From: an uncultured Eubacteriales bacterium | GTDB lineage: Bacteria > Bacillota > Clostridia > Oscillospirales > Oscillospiraceae | Direction: 5' to 3' | Assembly: GCA_900556535.1 (NCBI GenBank) | Contig: USPI01000082.1 | Location: forward strand, 1 to 6,589 | Length of the DNA: 6,589 nt | Part shown: positions 6,109 through 6,589 of the stretch, one piece after another | Layout of the letters: each line of letters starts with the position of its first letter | How positions within the stretch are numbered: position 1 is the stretch's first letter | Translations under genes and position numbers: made by a program | Notes under the pieces: generated by a model | The model's input: only the letters and a program-made list of their open reading frames with translations | Databases searched by the model: none | Told to the model about the DNA's origin: nothing

Positions 6109-6477
6109 TTATTTCTCGTCTGTTTCGGCAGCCTCCGCGGGCTGCTGCTGCGCCTGAAGACGCTCTATCTCCGCCTTGAGCTCGGCATTCTGAGCCTTTA
6201 ATTCGTCGAGCTTTTTGTTGACGGGGGCGAGCTGATGCTTGAGCTCACCGGAAACGATGCCCTTATAAAAGCCGTACTTACCCGTGAGGCTTGCAACGCT
6301 CAAAACGACTGCCGCGCCGCCCGCGACCGCACCGACCTTTTTCAGATCGACCTTGCGCGCAAGCTGAATGACCGTGCGCTTATTGAGCTTTCCGCCGGCG
6401 AGTATTTCGAGCGCACCAAGCTCCTCGGACTGCTTTGACTCCTGCGCTTCGCGCTTGGCAAGTGCTATCTTTTTCAT
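6109..6477 (-). CDS. Small single-pass membrane protein with C-terminal coiled coil, function unknown
   Basis: This is a 122-aa protein from no family I recognise. The N-terminus (1-49) is basic and rich in Lys and Arg. A single hydrophobic, Ala/Val-rich segment lies at about 49-65 (GAVAGGAAVVLSVASLTG). A linker leads to a heptad-like region at about 86-112 with repeating DELKAQNAELKAEIERLQ, typical of a parallel coiled coil. The end is an acidic, Gln/Ala-rich tail. The start ATG at 6477 is chosen because GGGAGG precedes it by 8 nt and a promoter lies just upstream. The open frame continues further upstream to 6588, but that part spans the promoter and is not expected to be translated. It is likely membrane-anchored and self-associating. 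The basic N-terminus may be cytoplasmic, but topology is uncertain. It is monocistronic and convergent with the transporter gene. Confidence 0.85.
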   Translation of the reverse strand: MKKIALAKREAQESKQSEELGALEILAGGKLNKRTVIQLARKVDLKKVGAVAGGAAVVLSVASLTGKYGFYKGIVSGELKHQLAPVNKKLDELKAQNAELKAEIERLQAQQQPAEAAETDEK

Positions 6478-6508
6478 GATAAAGACCTCCCGAAAATTAT
6501 TTGCCTGT

Positions 6509-6536
6509 ATTATACCACCGCCGCCGTTTTTTTCAA
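6509..6536 (-). promoter_or_regulatory. Extended -10 promoter of the small membrane protein gene
   Basis: On the minus strand TTGAAA (6536 to 6531) is followed after 16 bp by TATAAT (6514 to 6509). A TGG just before it gives a TGN extended -10. The start would be near 6502, about 25 nt before the ATG, leaving a short leader with the GGGAGG site. This placement rules out the longer upstream start of the open frame. Confidence 0.8.
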
Positions 6537-6589
6537 GTACTCGCACTGCGCATTTCGGTAAAAAAATCGAGCGCCCGCAGGGGATCACC

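Noticed and set aside
6560..6580. GC-rich stretch followed by a T7 run on the minus strand as a terminator of a gene to the right
   Set aside because: Only a 3-bp stem can be formed from bases inside the window. A full hairpin would need sequence beyond the edge, so it cannot be supported.
6478..6588. N-terminal extension of the small membrane protein to an ATG at 6588
   Set aside because: The extension covers the promoter and ribosome binding site of the shorter form. Its sequence, including GGGG and cysteine-rich parts, is unlike the rest of the protein.

Overview
The window looks like a moderately GC-rich member of the Clostridia (Bacillota), possibly a gut Oscillospirales-type organism. 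This is inferred from a large class III glutamine synthetase, a clostridial-style phosphatidylserine decarboxylase, tRNAs with encoded CCA ends, strong GGAGG ribosome binding sites, and AT-rich promoters between GC-rich genes. No marker here fixes the genus.

Layout. Positions 1-390 (+) are the 3' end of an rRNA operon: the last part of 5S rRNA, then tRNA-Asn(GUU), a CAU-anticodon tRNA (elongator Met or lysidine-type Ile2) and tRNA-Trp(CCA), with small hairpins in the spacers. Two successive intrinsic terminators (394-435 and 448-490) close this transcript. A stretch of about 140 bp follows (491-632) that holds no gene I can support. A composite hairpin at 633-674 then ends the convergent minus-strand operon.

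That operon (2574 down to 695) encodes an MprF-type flippase-like membrane protein and phosphatidylserine decarboxylase, joined by an ATGA start/stop overlap. This is a phosphatidylethanolamine (PE) synthesis unit with a putative lipid-translocating partner. The intergenic region 2575-2824 carries divergent near-consensus sigma-A promoters. The plus-strand promoter drives a glutamine synthetase III gene (2825-4912), with an AI-2E/TqsA-family membrane protein (4925-6055, TTG start) 12 bp behind it. A perfect 11-bp hairpin (6070-6095) separates that operon from a convergent small gene (6109-6477, minus) for a single-pass membrane protein with a C-terminal coiled coil; it has its own extended -10 promoter.

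No mobile element, CRISPR array, phage gene or clear new multi-gene system is visible. The most interesting points are the pairing of psd with a flippase-like protein in the position where Bacillus subtilis has the DedA protein YbfM/PetA, the repeated AACTGT words in the divergent promoter region, and the unassigned small coiled-coil membrane protein.
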